This document shows, in pieces, positions 11,743 to 21,895 of a stretch of 64,000 nucleotides of DNA (positions are counted from its first letter, which is position 1; every line of letters begins with the position of its first letter). Source of the DNA: Patiria miniata (taxonomy: Eukaryota; Echinodermata; Asteroidea; Valvatida; Asterinidae). A program made the translations under genes and the position numbers. The DNA is taken from positions 1,736,001 through 1,800,000 of the forward strand of contig NW_024037050.1 in NCBI RefSeq assembly GCF_015706575.1, in the 5' to 3' direction. The notes beneath the pieces are model-generated. The model worked only from the letters and a program-made list of their open reading frames with translations, was not told the DNA's origin and searched no databases.

Positions 11743-12342
11743 TCCTAACTCCCTAGCGTCTTTTACTAGGAACTGGACCAAGTCTATCAAAATCCATCAA
11801 TCACTGTGCATCCAATACAAAACTGTATATGACATAATGGAATCCACCACTGACACACTGGTTGACATTCATGGACTTGCTACACATGGCTTTTATGCCA
11901 ATAGCACAGGAAGCTAGGCAAAATCAATCGGATACCCCTAGCACTGCTTCAGGCCATTAGGCCCAAGTCCATCATACTCCATCAATATTTAGTCACGCCA
12001 GGCCTTCTGGACCAAGTCCCCCAAAATCCACCAAAATGGGGGGGGGGGGGGGGGGGGGATTTTGATGTAGTTTGGGTGGTTAGGGTTAAGCAGTGATTCT
12101 CTTTTGATAACAATTTCAGTCACTCTAAAAGCTTGTGTACACATGTACCTGTACCAGTACATACATGTACATGTGTATTTAAAAATACTACTAGTAGTAA
12201 ACTGTAGTATGCAGTACTTTAGCATATAAGTGAGCACAGCACTCATAGTACTTTCTAGTATTTGGGTACCTGCATACATAATTTTTGTAGTACTTTGTAG
12301 TATGTGGTACTGTACTCCAAATGAACTCTTAGGGGGTTAGGG
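11743..12342. mobile_element. piggyBac-like MITE with CCCTAAC termini (variant)
   Basis: Left end TCCTAACTCCCTAG after TTAA (11739-11742); right end CCCCCTAAC in complement before TTAA (12343-12346). The inside holds a G21 run (about 12039-12059), short TGTACA repeats and an internal GGTTAGGGTTAAG. The right TTAA is shared with the next element. Confidence 0.5.
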
Positions 12343-12346
12343 TTAA

Positions 12347-12863
12347 AGGGAATATACAACATTTGCAAACATTGGAAAACAAAACTACCAAATTTTTACG
12401 AAATAGCTTACTAGGATGTTGGTAAATGACAGTCTAAAGCATCCTGTAAAATTATGGCACCTGGTGTGAAGTCATTTTCAAGAAAAGTGGTATTTTGTAT
12501 AAATTTCCAATGGTGGTCGTCCGACCACCGTTGGGAAAACCTAACTATTTTTCAACTACTGCTCCAAATTTACCATTTTTTTTCAATCCAAATTTTGTTT
12601 GCTATTGATTACATGTTCATGAACAGGTGCAGGCCAGCTAGACTGGTTTCCTTACCTTACAAGTTTCCGGCGTCTGTAAATGATTCATTTCATCTTAAGT
12701 GGAGTCAGAGAACCAGACTACTTGAACATTTTCTTGGTTTTTCCAGCATTTTCGAACACAAAACTTCAAACTTGTCAGTGTAACAATATTTGATATATTA
12801 TACTAACCCCTCAAATAGTTCATTTCTGAAAATTACAGCAAAAGCCAATGATGTACATTCCCT
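12347..12863. mobile_element. TTAA-flanked MITE (AGGGAATATACA family), copy 1
   Basis: Ends AGGGAATATACAACATTTGC and GATGTACATTCCCT between TTAA at 12343-12346 and 12864-12867. The centre has an inverted repeat GGTGGTCGTCCGACCACC. A related complete copy is at 56916-57430 and degraded copies are near 29965 and 38215. Confidence 0.75.
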
Positions 12864-14460
12864 TTAATAATCTGTGACATTTAGGTAATTGATGCCAAAT
12901 TACTGACAACAGATGTTTCAAGTTCCCAATAATTTGCTCTCCTTTCAGAACATTGGTCTTGACTTTTTTAACTGAGTACATGTAGCTTTTGTCTGGTCTT
13001 CATCCCATTTCTTTTTGAGTTTTGAGAGTTTCATGCATGGAATTTCTGAGGTTTATGGCTCAAGAATTTTTTGTCACTTCTTGTGTCTTCAAAAAGGAAG
13101 GCTTCATTGTCACCATTATAGTTCCTCCTACTGTTGTCTTCAAAATTTCCAATTTTTCAATACCCCATGGAGCTAAAAAAAAAAACTGTGTTGCATCGAC
13201 TAGAAGGCAGGGTGAGATTTGTCAAGCTTTTTTTCCTGATATTTCCTGATTTGTGGCTCTGAATTTTGTCACGATTTGTCCTAATTTCAGGATTTTTAAC
13301 AATCCCCAGATAAATTCCTCAGGTACAAAGGACAGATACTCATAGCCCTCGGTGACCCTCAAACTTTCTGCCAATTATTTTGTGGATTTTTTTCATGTTT
13401 CCTCCCCCCCATGTATCTAAACCAATTACAACAAGAGGGTTAATTGAACTGGAATTTTGGTAACCAAATTAAAAATTTAAACGGAATAGCTGACACACAA
13501 TGATCAGTTCACCCTTCAAATGTTTGATCGGTCACAGACAGCCAAAAAATGCTTCCAGGATACTAAAAAACAGTCAGATCACATTTGTGTAAACACTGTG
13601 AGTGACTGGTCAAATTCTATCAACAGACAAAACAGGTAACTGGTACAAAAAGGTGCTGCAGGCATCAATCACCTCCAAGCATGGCATACATACATGTATG
13701 TACATGTACATGTACATGTACATGGCGAAGCAAGTGGATCATGCTATAATTGGTTCTTTTCCACAGGCGCTACAAATTGACAGTACTGCATACATACACA
13801 GAGCTCCATTACACAGCATTAGATGTCACACGACTACTGAATTCGTGGAACTGTCTAACAGTCTAACTTTGTGTCTGTTTTACTTAGCCTAGCAATAAGC
13901 ATGCTTACTGTGCAACAAATACATGTTTTGTAAGTTTGTTAAAAATATCAGTTATCACTGTGCAATACATACATGTACATGTACGTGTGCATGTAAATTT
14001 ATAGATTTACTGCCACCCGGAAAATAGCCAACATAGTCAAAACGTATGTGAAATAGGCCGTTTCCCAAAACTTGAACTTCAACCAGTTTAACATAACAAA
14101 GCCACAGAAACTGCCTACCACTGCATGTCACAGCATTGTAGGGGGTGGTGCTATTGTCAATAGGAGGTGTGTCTAGCACAAATACAGTACAAGCATAGTA
14201 TGAGTGTGAATAAAGTCAGGGTGCTTTGCCGTACCAAGTACATTGTATGACACACATTGTCCTTTGCACAACTTACCATAGCAAAGCTGATGAAGCTAAG
14301 GAAAAGAAAGTTTTGTTTCCTATTACGTACATGTACGTGTACAATAAGAATCTGTGTTTTTTTTTACTCTAAATTTGTTATAGCCAGAAAAAGTGTGTGG
14401 GATGATGGTCGATTAAATTGTACTTTATTGAACAAAGATATTGACGAATCGGGAACTGCC
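12864..14460. other. Intergenic sequence with TGTACA microsatellites
   Basis: No credible exon. Short (CATGTA)n tracts occur at about 13690-13723 and 13966-13985. Otherwise nothing recognised. Confidence 0.5.
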
Positions 14461-14464
14461 ATTA

Positions 14465-14560
14465 TATACGGCTTGATAGTTCATATGGTAGACCACCGGA
14501 ACGGCAATTCAGAGGTCACAGGTTCAAACCCCGCTCCAGTCAATTTCTTTGTTTCACTTT
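14465..14560 (+). mobile_element. tRNA-derived SINE head
   Basis: A tRNA-like block with an A-box-like TAGTTCATATGGTAGA and a B box GGTTCAAACCC (about 14521), followed by CAATTTCTTTGTTTCA, a typical SINE junction. It does not fold as an intact tRNA by eye, so it is called a SINE head and not a tRNA gene. Confidence 0.55.
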
Positions 14561-15551
14561 GAAAAGATTATGAAAATGTGGTTAGGAACTAATATTTTTT
14601 GTACTGAGAATCAAAATATTTTCCGAGATAAATTTACTTCCTGTTGTATTGTTGGTACATTTCACCCACATCGACATGTACAATGCTCCAATATACAAGG
14701 CCATTGTTGGTCTATTCTGTTCATGACCTTTTGCTTGGAATGATTCAGATTTTCCGAAAAATTGAACTCGTTAAGATCGTACAAATTTCCTTAAAAATTC
14801 CAAAAGTGCATTTTCAGGGGGAAATTCAGGCAGCATACATTTCTGTACCCATCATGGATACATTTTCTGTTGCCTTGCATAAAAAAAATGAAATTACCTT
14901 TTTTTTTCTGTAATAGGGATGGGAGGGATTTTTAAAAATTATGTTCATGTTCATACATGCTGTACATTGTAGTGGTACATGTACGTACAGTACAACCATG
15001 TACATGTACATGTACACTATTCCAGTACACGGTGAGTAAAAAAAAGCGGAACCCAAACACCAAAAAATGTATTTCATATTTAAAAAATATGAAGCACCAA
15101 AAATAATAATGAATGGAAAGCCAATTTCAAAAGCTACTTTTAGATGAAAAAATTACTGAAATTGTTCAATCCGTTCAAAGAATACGACCATTTAAACGCA
15201 ATGACCCTAAAACCTGTCTCGTCCAAAAAATCAATTTATTGTGTGTTTTGACTGTTTGGAACAACAAAGAAAATGACACAGAATACTTGTTTCAACAACT
15301 GTCACCAACTGTAGCACACAATTTTTTGATTAACAACCCTGGTTAGGCAAACAATATGATTTATAAAATCTACTTTTTTAAAAGACAGGCCTTTAAAAGG
15401 ACTTACATGTAGTTGCATATTGTTAACGTTTAAACTAAGATTTCATCGCTGGTGATGTTTGAAGACAATTGTGTCGACGATTGTTGAAATCGCATTTTTG
15501 GGACGAGACAGGTTTTAGGGTCATTGTGTTTGAATGGTGATATTTTTTTAA

Positions 15552-15959
15552 CCCTAACCGCCCTGAATCCTCCAAAATCCTTTTTGCAAATTGGAGGAAT
15601 TTGCAGGATTGAGGTTACATGGCAAAAGTGCGTTGCTGATTTCGGAGTACGCACTGTGTCAAGGTCTTGGGCCGGACCTTGTGTTGTTTATGCTCAGTCG
15701 TGCATAAATCTAGTCCTTGATTATACTTAACATCCTCCGCACTGCTCCAGGATGTCACTGCCTCTGCCTCAGCCTATTGACAGACATAGCTGGAGGATTT
15801 TGCAGGATTCAGGCAGTGGTCATCCCCCCATGGACCATATTCAAGAAATAACGGAGGAATTTGCAGGATTGAGGTTATATGCTATTTTTCCATGAGGCCA
15901 ATTGGAGGATTTTGCAGGATTGAGGCTACATCCTAGCAAAAAGGCCTAGGGAGTTAGGG
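15552..15959. mobile_element. piggyBac-like MITE with CCCTAAC termini, nested
   Basis: Begins CCCTAACCGCCCTGAATCC and ends GGCCTAGGGAGTTAGGG, with TTAA on both sides (15548-15551, 15960-15963). The host sequence reads on across it when compared with the complementary left arm of the surrounding fold-back. A near-identical copy is at 20780-21188. Confidence 0.8.
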
Positions 15960-16049
15960 TTAATTAACGGATTGACCAATTAATTATTTTTTCATCCAAA
16001 AGTTGCTTATGAAATTGGCTTTCCAGTCATTATTTTTTTGGTGCTACAT

Positions 16050-16925
16050 ATTTTTATGCCCCGCGGCGAAGCCGAAGGGGCATACTGTTTCCGCCTTGTC
16101 CTTCCGTGGGTGGGTGGGTGGGTGGGTGGGTGGGTGGGTGTGTGGTGTGTGTGTGTGTGGGTGGGTGTGTGGGTGTGTGTGTCCGGACAAATCTTGTCAG
16201 CGCGATAACTTGAGAAATACTTAACATATGAACTTCAAATTTGGTTTGTGGATTGTTCTTGGTAATCCTAAGAAGCCTTTCGCATTTGGGGCCAAAAGGC
16301 CAAAGGTCAAGTTCACAGTGGCTAAAACAATAGAAATCTTGTCAGCGCGATAACTTGAGAAATACTTTACATGTGAACTTCAAATTTGGTTTGTGGATTG
16401 TTTTTGACAATCCTAAGAAGCCTTTCGCATTTGGGGCCAAAAGGCCAAAGGTCAAGTTCACAGTGGCTAAAACAATAGAAATCTTGTCAGCGCGATAACT
16501 TGAGAAAAACTTTACATGTGAACTTCAATTTGGTTTGTGGATTGTTTTTGGCAATCCTAAGAAGCCTTTTGCATTTGGGGCCAAAAGGCCAAAGGTCAAG
16601 TTCACAGTGGCTAAAACAATAGAAATCTTGTCATCGCAATAACTTGAGAAATACTTAACATGTGAACTTCAAATTTGGTTTGTGGATTGTTCTTGGCAAT
16701 CCTAAGAAGCCTATTGCATTTGGGGTCAAAAGGTCAAGTGTCAAGTTCACAGTGGCTAAAACAATAGAAAGCTTGTCAGCGCGATAACTTGAGAAATACT
16801 TAACATATGAACTTCAAATTTGGTTTGTGGATTGTTCTTGGTAATCCTAAGAAGCCTATTGAATTTGGGGCCAAAAGGTCAAGGGTCAAGTTCACAGTGG
16901 CTAAAACAATAGAAATCTTTTTTTT
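16050..16925. repeat. Tandem array of about 145-bp units (5 copies) with (GGGT)n lead
   Basis: Five units of about 145 bp begin near 16193, 16337, 16482, 16626 and 16772, each starting CTTGTCAGCGCGATAACTTG and ending in a GTTCACAGTGGCTAAAACA block. They are preceded by a CCCCGCGGCGAAGCCGAAGG motif and a (GTGG/GGGT)n microsatellite at about 16105-16180. Each unit carries AAAGGTCAAGTTCA or a variant, two tandem nuclear-receptor-like half sites. Confidence 0.8.
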
Positions 16926-17266
16926 ATTCTGAGATTATAGGGATTAGGGATTAATTCATATAAAACCTACAGAAGACACTAATGCTGTCAATGAATGTTC
17001 CATGTGACCAAGGTACATGTAAGTTGATGTTAAAAGAGTGGTGTTATGTCATGGGAACAGTCACGGTTGCGGGGCATTTGTGTTTGTAAACACACCTGAC
17101 TTGTTTTAAATATGAAATAAAAAATTTTGGGTTTGGGTTCCACTTTTTTTGACTCACCCTGTATGTTCATTTGGTTTTTGTTCGGGATACATACTTACCG
17201 GTATGTACATATGTACATACATGTACCATGTGTGCCCAGCCCCTTCAACTTCACTTACAATATTAA

Positions 17267-17635
17267 CCCTAACCGCCCTGAATCCTTCAAAATCCTCTTT
17301 GCCGAAGTGGAGGAATTTGGAGGATTGAGTTTATCTGGCAAAAGTGCGCTACTGATTTCGTAGTCATGCACTTTGTCAAGGTTTTGGGCCAGACCTTGTG
17401 TTGTTTTTGCTCAGCCGTACATAAATATAGGGCTGGATCATGCTTGAAATCCTCCGTACTGCTCCAGGATGTCACTGGCCAAGCCCCAACATATTGACAG
17501 TCACTGCCGCAGGATTTTGAAGGATTCAGGCAGTGGTCACCTCTCCACGGACCTCTGGGAGCTACATGTAGGCCTCTAGAAGGCCTACATGTAGGCCTCT
17601 AGAGGCCTACATGTAGGCCTCTAGAAGTTAGGGTT
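17267..17635. mobile_element. piggyBac-like MITE with CCCTAAC termini (shortened copy)
   Basis: Left end CCCTAACCGCCCTGAATCC after TTAA (17263-17266). The right part diverges into a minisatellite of about 23-bp units (TACATGTAGGCCTCTAGA core, about 17568-17625) and ends in GTTAGGGTT before TTAA (17636-17639). Confidence 0.6.
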
Positions 17636-17798
17636 TTAAACCCTCCAAGTTTGAATTTTGTAAAAATCCAGCTTTTAAACACCAATTTGCAAAATTTTCT
17701 TGGTGGTTTTGCTAGACATTTTCATATTGAGGACTACAAATCAGCGCCATATATTTTACATGGGGATTGTGTCCGAAAATGTGTTAAAGATACATGTA

Positions 17799-18335
17799 TA
17801 GTCCATCATTTGTAATTTGTGCATTTTGTTCGTTTGAAGCAACAAAAGTGTTCAAAAATCTAATGAAGGATACTGAACAACTAACCTGATGAAGTTTCAG
17901 CTCAGCTTCAGCTGTATATTCCGGAGAAAAACAGCATTCTAGGATCTCAATTTCAAATCAAATGTTGCTGAATCATGTTTTGAATTGGGCCTGAATTCAG
18001 CGTCCGAGACGCGTTCTCACTGAGCCGATTGCAGCTATACGCGATGTCGCGCACTGATCCAACGAATTATAGCAACCGCGCGCACATGTGTGTCGTGCCA
18101 ATGCTTGCGCGCGCTTCGCCGAATAACAAAACGAACTACTAATTTAAATTTTCCTACGGTGCGTCTTAAGACGCACCGTTGGAAAGGCCTTCTTTCGTTG
18201 ATTACTTCAAAATGACAGCTTGCCAGAAAGAATAATTTCACAGGGAGTTTAGTCCCCTTACTATCTTTCAACCAAGTATGTTTTTCAACAATAATTACGC
18301 CAGTTACTTTTCGGATGGCTGCAAATGATGGACTA
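17799..18335. mobile_element. TA-TSD MITE with TAGTCCATCATTTG termini
   Basis: Inverted termini TAGTCCATCATTTG (17799-17812) and CAAATGATGGACTA (18322-18335), each beside TA. A perfect 24-bp palindrome lies at 18156-18179 (ACGGTGCGTCTT plus complement). A partial copy with the same CAGCGTCCGAGACGCG block lies at about 22560-22735 within the receptor gene. Confidence 0.68.
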
Positions 18336-19133
18336 TAGCTTTAATTCATGTATGTATGTACAATACATTTTGCATTTTGTAGTGCTTAGTGTGCAGCATG
18401 CCGGTATGTACATGTACATGTATGGTTACTGCTAAAATAGTTCCTTGCCCAATAATTCCTTGGTACCGGTACATTGTACATGTACTGGTACATGTATGGA
18501 GGACTAAGCATCTTATTTGGCATGTTTGGTACATGTAACAAAACCGCAGCGGGGTTTGTGATGAAAATTGCCACGTTGTGCTCTATTATTTGCCATAATT
18601 TTTTTATGCCCCTGACTCATTGTCAACTATCGTATGAGAATTTGTCACACAGGATTGTGGAAAGAAATCTCAGATGTGAATATTGATTGTGTACACTTCA
18701 AAGAAGTCTAACCTGATGTCAACATACACAATGTACCTGGATTGTCATGATTGTATTCAGGGTATGTAGGAATGCATGAAACTTTCATGCAAGTAGAAGA
18801 AACTTCTTTCCAGAATAAATTGATTGCACTTCAAAAATGATGTACCAGTGCAATGTAAAGTACATGTACTGGGTACCATTTCTAAAAAAAAAAACTTTTC
18901 TGGAATGCCCAGAGTTGGTTTAAATGTACATTGTAAGCAGAACATCCCAAGTTGGAGCCCTGAGTATATGCATACATGTACGACATTCGAACATGTACCG
19001 GGTATACTAAATAGGCCAAGAAAAAAATGACATGTACACGTACATGTATGTACATGGGTATGTTTCAAAAGTCCCTAAATCATGTCGGACGGAATTTGAT
19101 AGAACAAAATGTAACAATTTTTGTTTTAGAATA

Positions 19134-20297
19134 CCGTAATTTTTGGAATATAAGCCGCGCGGCGTATAAGCCGCAGCACGCAAAAATCTGCAAATTAAGA
19201 TTTGAAGTCGGCGTATAAGCCGCACCGGCGTATAAGCCGCACCAACCGCTGCGGTTTCAATTTTGTAAGGCCTCAAAATTCTAGTCAAAATGCTCTGAAC
19301 CAGTTCCATTTACACTACAGATGCTATTAAAAGGGCCACAAAAGTTATATCAAATCATTTACAATCGATACTTTTACAAACAAATATGGGAATTGTTGAG
19401 AAATAAACACCGGGAACTGCTGCCGGCTGCCCGTCATAGCCCGGCAGCCTGCGCCACGCACGCCGGTGAATGACAACATTTTCCCACAGCACGTGAGAGA
19501 TTATGAAACCCACCGTGTGTTGTCGGACTGGAGCGCTACAAATCTTGCTTTGTGGCAACAGATGCTGATTTGTTTTGTCTTAAGAATAAACAGGTCCGTT
19601 TTTACCTCAAAACTTATCAAATTGTTGCGATTACTAACGAGTAGTTGCGATAACAATTCAAGTTTCGATCGTAACTTTCTTCGGAAATAGTCGAAACGAA
19701 GCGGACATTTTAATAGACGAATCCATTAATTTTGTAAGGGGTGATTTAGTCCCTCTTTTGAGTTTTACATCGTTTCTTGAATACATTTAAAAAAAACAAA
19801 ATATATTGTGACGTTGAACAACTGATTATGTAATAAAAAATGTTTCGAACGCCATAAACATTTTAGTCGTCTTTTTTTCTTTTTTTTTAAACAGCGGAAA
19901 TATTGGTAATTATTGTTCCCAAGAAAGAACACCCCTTTATTACTACAAATGGTGTGGTCCGCTGGGGGAAAGCATGCTGCATATCGATCGCTGCTGCACT
20001 GTACCAGTATCACGTACGGCCGGCTGGTCGCAAGTATTGAAGACAGCTTTCATCACCGTACTTTTTACCGCTCGGTACCTTTACGTGAGACGTGGTTTCG
20101 ATTTGTTAATGACTTTCTTAATGTATAATTCATTTCAGCAACACATCTCTTCTTGTACCAGTACATTAAATACACGTGAATCTTATTTTTTATTCTTCAA
20201 GGCTCGGCGTATAAGCCGCCCTGTGTATAAGCCGCAGTAAACATTTTCATGGGCAAATTCAACGTATAAGCCGCGGCTTATATTCCGAAAATTACGG
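19134..20297. mobile_element. TA-TSD transposon with CCGTAATTTT termini and TATAAGCCGC repeats
   Basis: Left end CCGTAATTTTTGGAATATAA, right end the complement of CCGTAATTTTCGGAATATAA, TA on each side. About seven copies of TATAAGCCGC or close variants cluster in both subterminal regions (19150-19245 and 20205-20282), as expected of transposase-binding arrays. The 1.1-kb interior encodes no recognisable transposase, so it is non-autonomous. Confidence 0.7.
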
Positions 20298-20305
20298 TAC
20301 ATTAA

Positions 20306-20737
20306 CCCTAACCCACCTCACTCCTCCAAAATCCTCCTGGCGGTTTTGGAGGATTCTAAAGGATTGAGGATGAATGGTGATTGAATCAAATGAGGATTCT
20401 GGAGGATTGAGGATGAATGGTGATTGAAGCACATGAGGATTTTGGAGGATTGAGGATGAATGGTGATTGAAGCACAAGAGGATTTTGGAGGATTGAGGAT
20501 GAATGCATTTTGAGGCAGGACTGTCTGATGATTTTGAAGGATTTGGCGTTGGTTATCCTTCATTTAAACACGAGTGCAAAATTTTGGGATGAGGAGGATT
20601 TTGGAGGATTGAGGATGAATGCATTTTGAGGCAGGAGTGTCTGACAATTTTGAAAAATTTAGGCGGAGTTGCAAAATTTTGGAGGATTTTGGAGGATTGA
20701 GGATGGTTGTAAGCAACAAGGGCCTAGGGGGTTAGGG
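20306..20737. mobile_element. piggyBac-like MITE with CCCTAAC termini and internal minisatellite
   Basis: CCCTAACCCACCTCAC start and GGCCTAGGGGGTTAGGG end between TTAA sites (20302-20305, 20738-20741). The interior is a degenerate minisatellite of the GGATTTTGGAGGATTGAGGA type with alternating spacers. An inverted copy lies at 27498-27926. Confidence 0.75.
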
Positions 20738-20779
20738 TTAAAATGTTATTCTGATTTCAAACAACACCAAAGACTTTAA

Positions 20780-21188
20780 CCCTAACCGCCCTGAATCCTT
20801 CAAAATCCTCTTTGCCAAAGTGGAGGAATTTGAAGGATTGAGGTTACATGGCAAAAGTGTGTTACTGATTTCGTGGGATGCACTTTGTCAAGGTCTTGGG
20901 CCGGACCTATTGTTGTGTTTACTCAGCCATGCATAACTATAGGCCTGGATTATGCTTGAAATCCTCCGTACTGCTCCAGGATGTCACTGGCCAAGCCTCA
21001 ATATATTGACAGTCACTGCCGCAGGATTTTGTAGGATTCAGGCAGTGGTGACCCCTCCACAGACCATATTCAAGAAATAATGGAGGAATTTGCAGGATTG
21101 AGGCTATATGCTATTTTTCCATGAGGCCAATTGGAGGATTTTGCAGGATTGAGGCTACATCCCAGCAAAAAGGCCTAGGGAGTTAGGG
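20780..21188. mobile_element. piggyBac-like MITE with CCCTAAC termini
   Basis: Near-identical to 15552-15959 in length (409 vs 408 bp) and sequence, with TTAA on both sides (20776-20779, 21189-21192). It is separated from the 20306-20737 element by only about 40 bp. Confidence 0.8.
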
Positions 21189-21192
21189 TTAA

Positions 21193-21850
21193 GTAATGAC
21201 ACATAACATTATTTCCAAATTCCACACTTTTCTTTGTCTGTTATTATGAAAAATGTGTACATGTTGGACGGAATCGATAGAAATGAGCCTCCTCAGAATT
21301 TCAGAAACAAAATCAAATTTTATCCAAACTTCAGGAAGAATTTTTTTTCTATGTTTTATCTCAAGAGAAGGGTAACAATCACTTCTAATGCTGAGATAAA
21401 ATTTTTCTCCACAACACTTTGTCATATTCAGTGAAGCTCAGTTGAAGTCACACCATGTCAGACGGAACAAATCATGTCACCAACCACTCACCCTATTTTT
21501 CTTTCAGTTTACAGTATGTGTAAATTGAAAACACAACTTTTTTTCTTGGCATTAGGCCCAACTTATAGTGGAATACGGGGACCAGAATTAGAAGCTTTTA
21601 CTGCGGTGGTGTCACACTCACGCACATATGCTGCACGCGCAAAGACAAGGGTCGCGTGCATTATGGTATTCTATTGGTCGAAGGAGCCCGAAGCGTGTGC
21701 GTATTAGCTGAGCGCGACTCACCTGGTGCCACTGCAGAAAATGGCTGCCGCCAGAATTGTCTATACATTCATTGACATTCCGGAAGAATATAGACTACGG
21801 TAGATTTGCAACCATTTGTAACCTTTTTTTATGTTATTGATTTCTTGCAG
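21193..21850 (+). promoter_or_regulatory. Upstream region of LRP3/10/12-like gene
   Basis: Lies before the first exon that could be resolved. Around 21600-21750 the base composition rises in CpG. There is an inverted CCAAT box (ATTGG, about 21672) and a Met codon in strong context (AAAATGGCTGCCGCC, 21741). The ORF from that ATG (20 residues) has no signal-peptide character and its only donor, at 21800, is in the wrong phase for the next exon. It may be promoter/5'UTR, with the true first coding exon elsewhere upstream. Confidence 0.35.
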
Positions 21851-21895
21851 TTCTCCTGATGTTCCTGTACACAGTAACTGAATGTGCAGAGACAG
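21851..21895 (+). CDS. LRP-like exon a: end of signal peptide
   Basis: A 45-nt exon between TTTCTTGCAG and GTACGT. It completes a codon with TT, then reads LLMFLYTVTECAET, and leaves in phase 1 so that its last G plus AC gives Asp before the first CUB cysteine. The hydrophobic run fits the C-terminal half of a signal peptide. An internal ATG at 21859 would give only 12 residues before CUB, so the start is thought to be upstream. Confidence 0.6.

Larger units (their letters stand above)
15028..17161. mobile_element. TA-TSD fold-back element (CACGGTGAGTAAA family) with nested insertions
   Basis: Left end CACGGTGAGTAAAAAAAAGC and right end GACTCACCCTG, each next to TA, as for Tc1/mariner-like elements. 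The arms are inverted copies (for example the left-arm block near 15190-15240 against the complement near 15495-15530). The right arm is interrupted by a piggyBac-like MITE (15552-15959) and then by a tandem-repeat block (about 16050-16925). A relative at 41983-42896 lacks both insertions. Confidence 0.7.

Noticed and set aside
16193..16920. CRISPR-like array from regularly spaced repeats
   Set aside because: The units are contiguous 145-bp tandem repeats with no unique spacers, in eukaryotic DNA.
20302..20741. Interstitial telomere repeats (TTAGGG/CCCTAA)
   Set aside because: Only one unit is present at each element end, always adjoining TTAA; this fits transposon termini.
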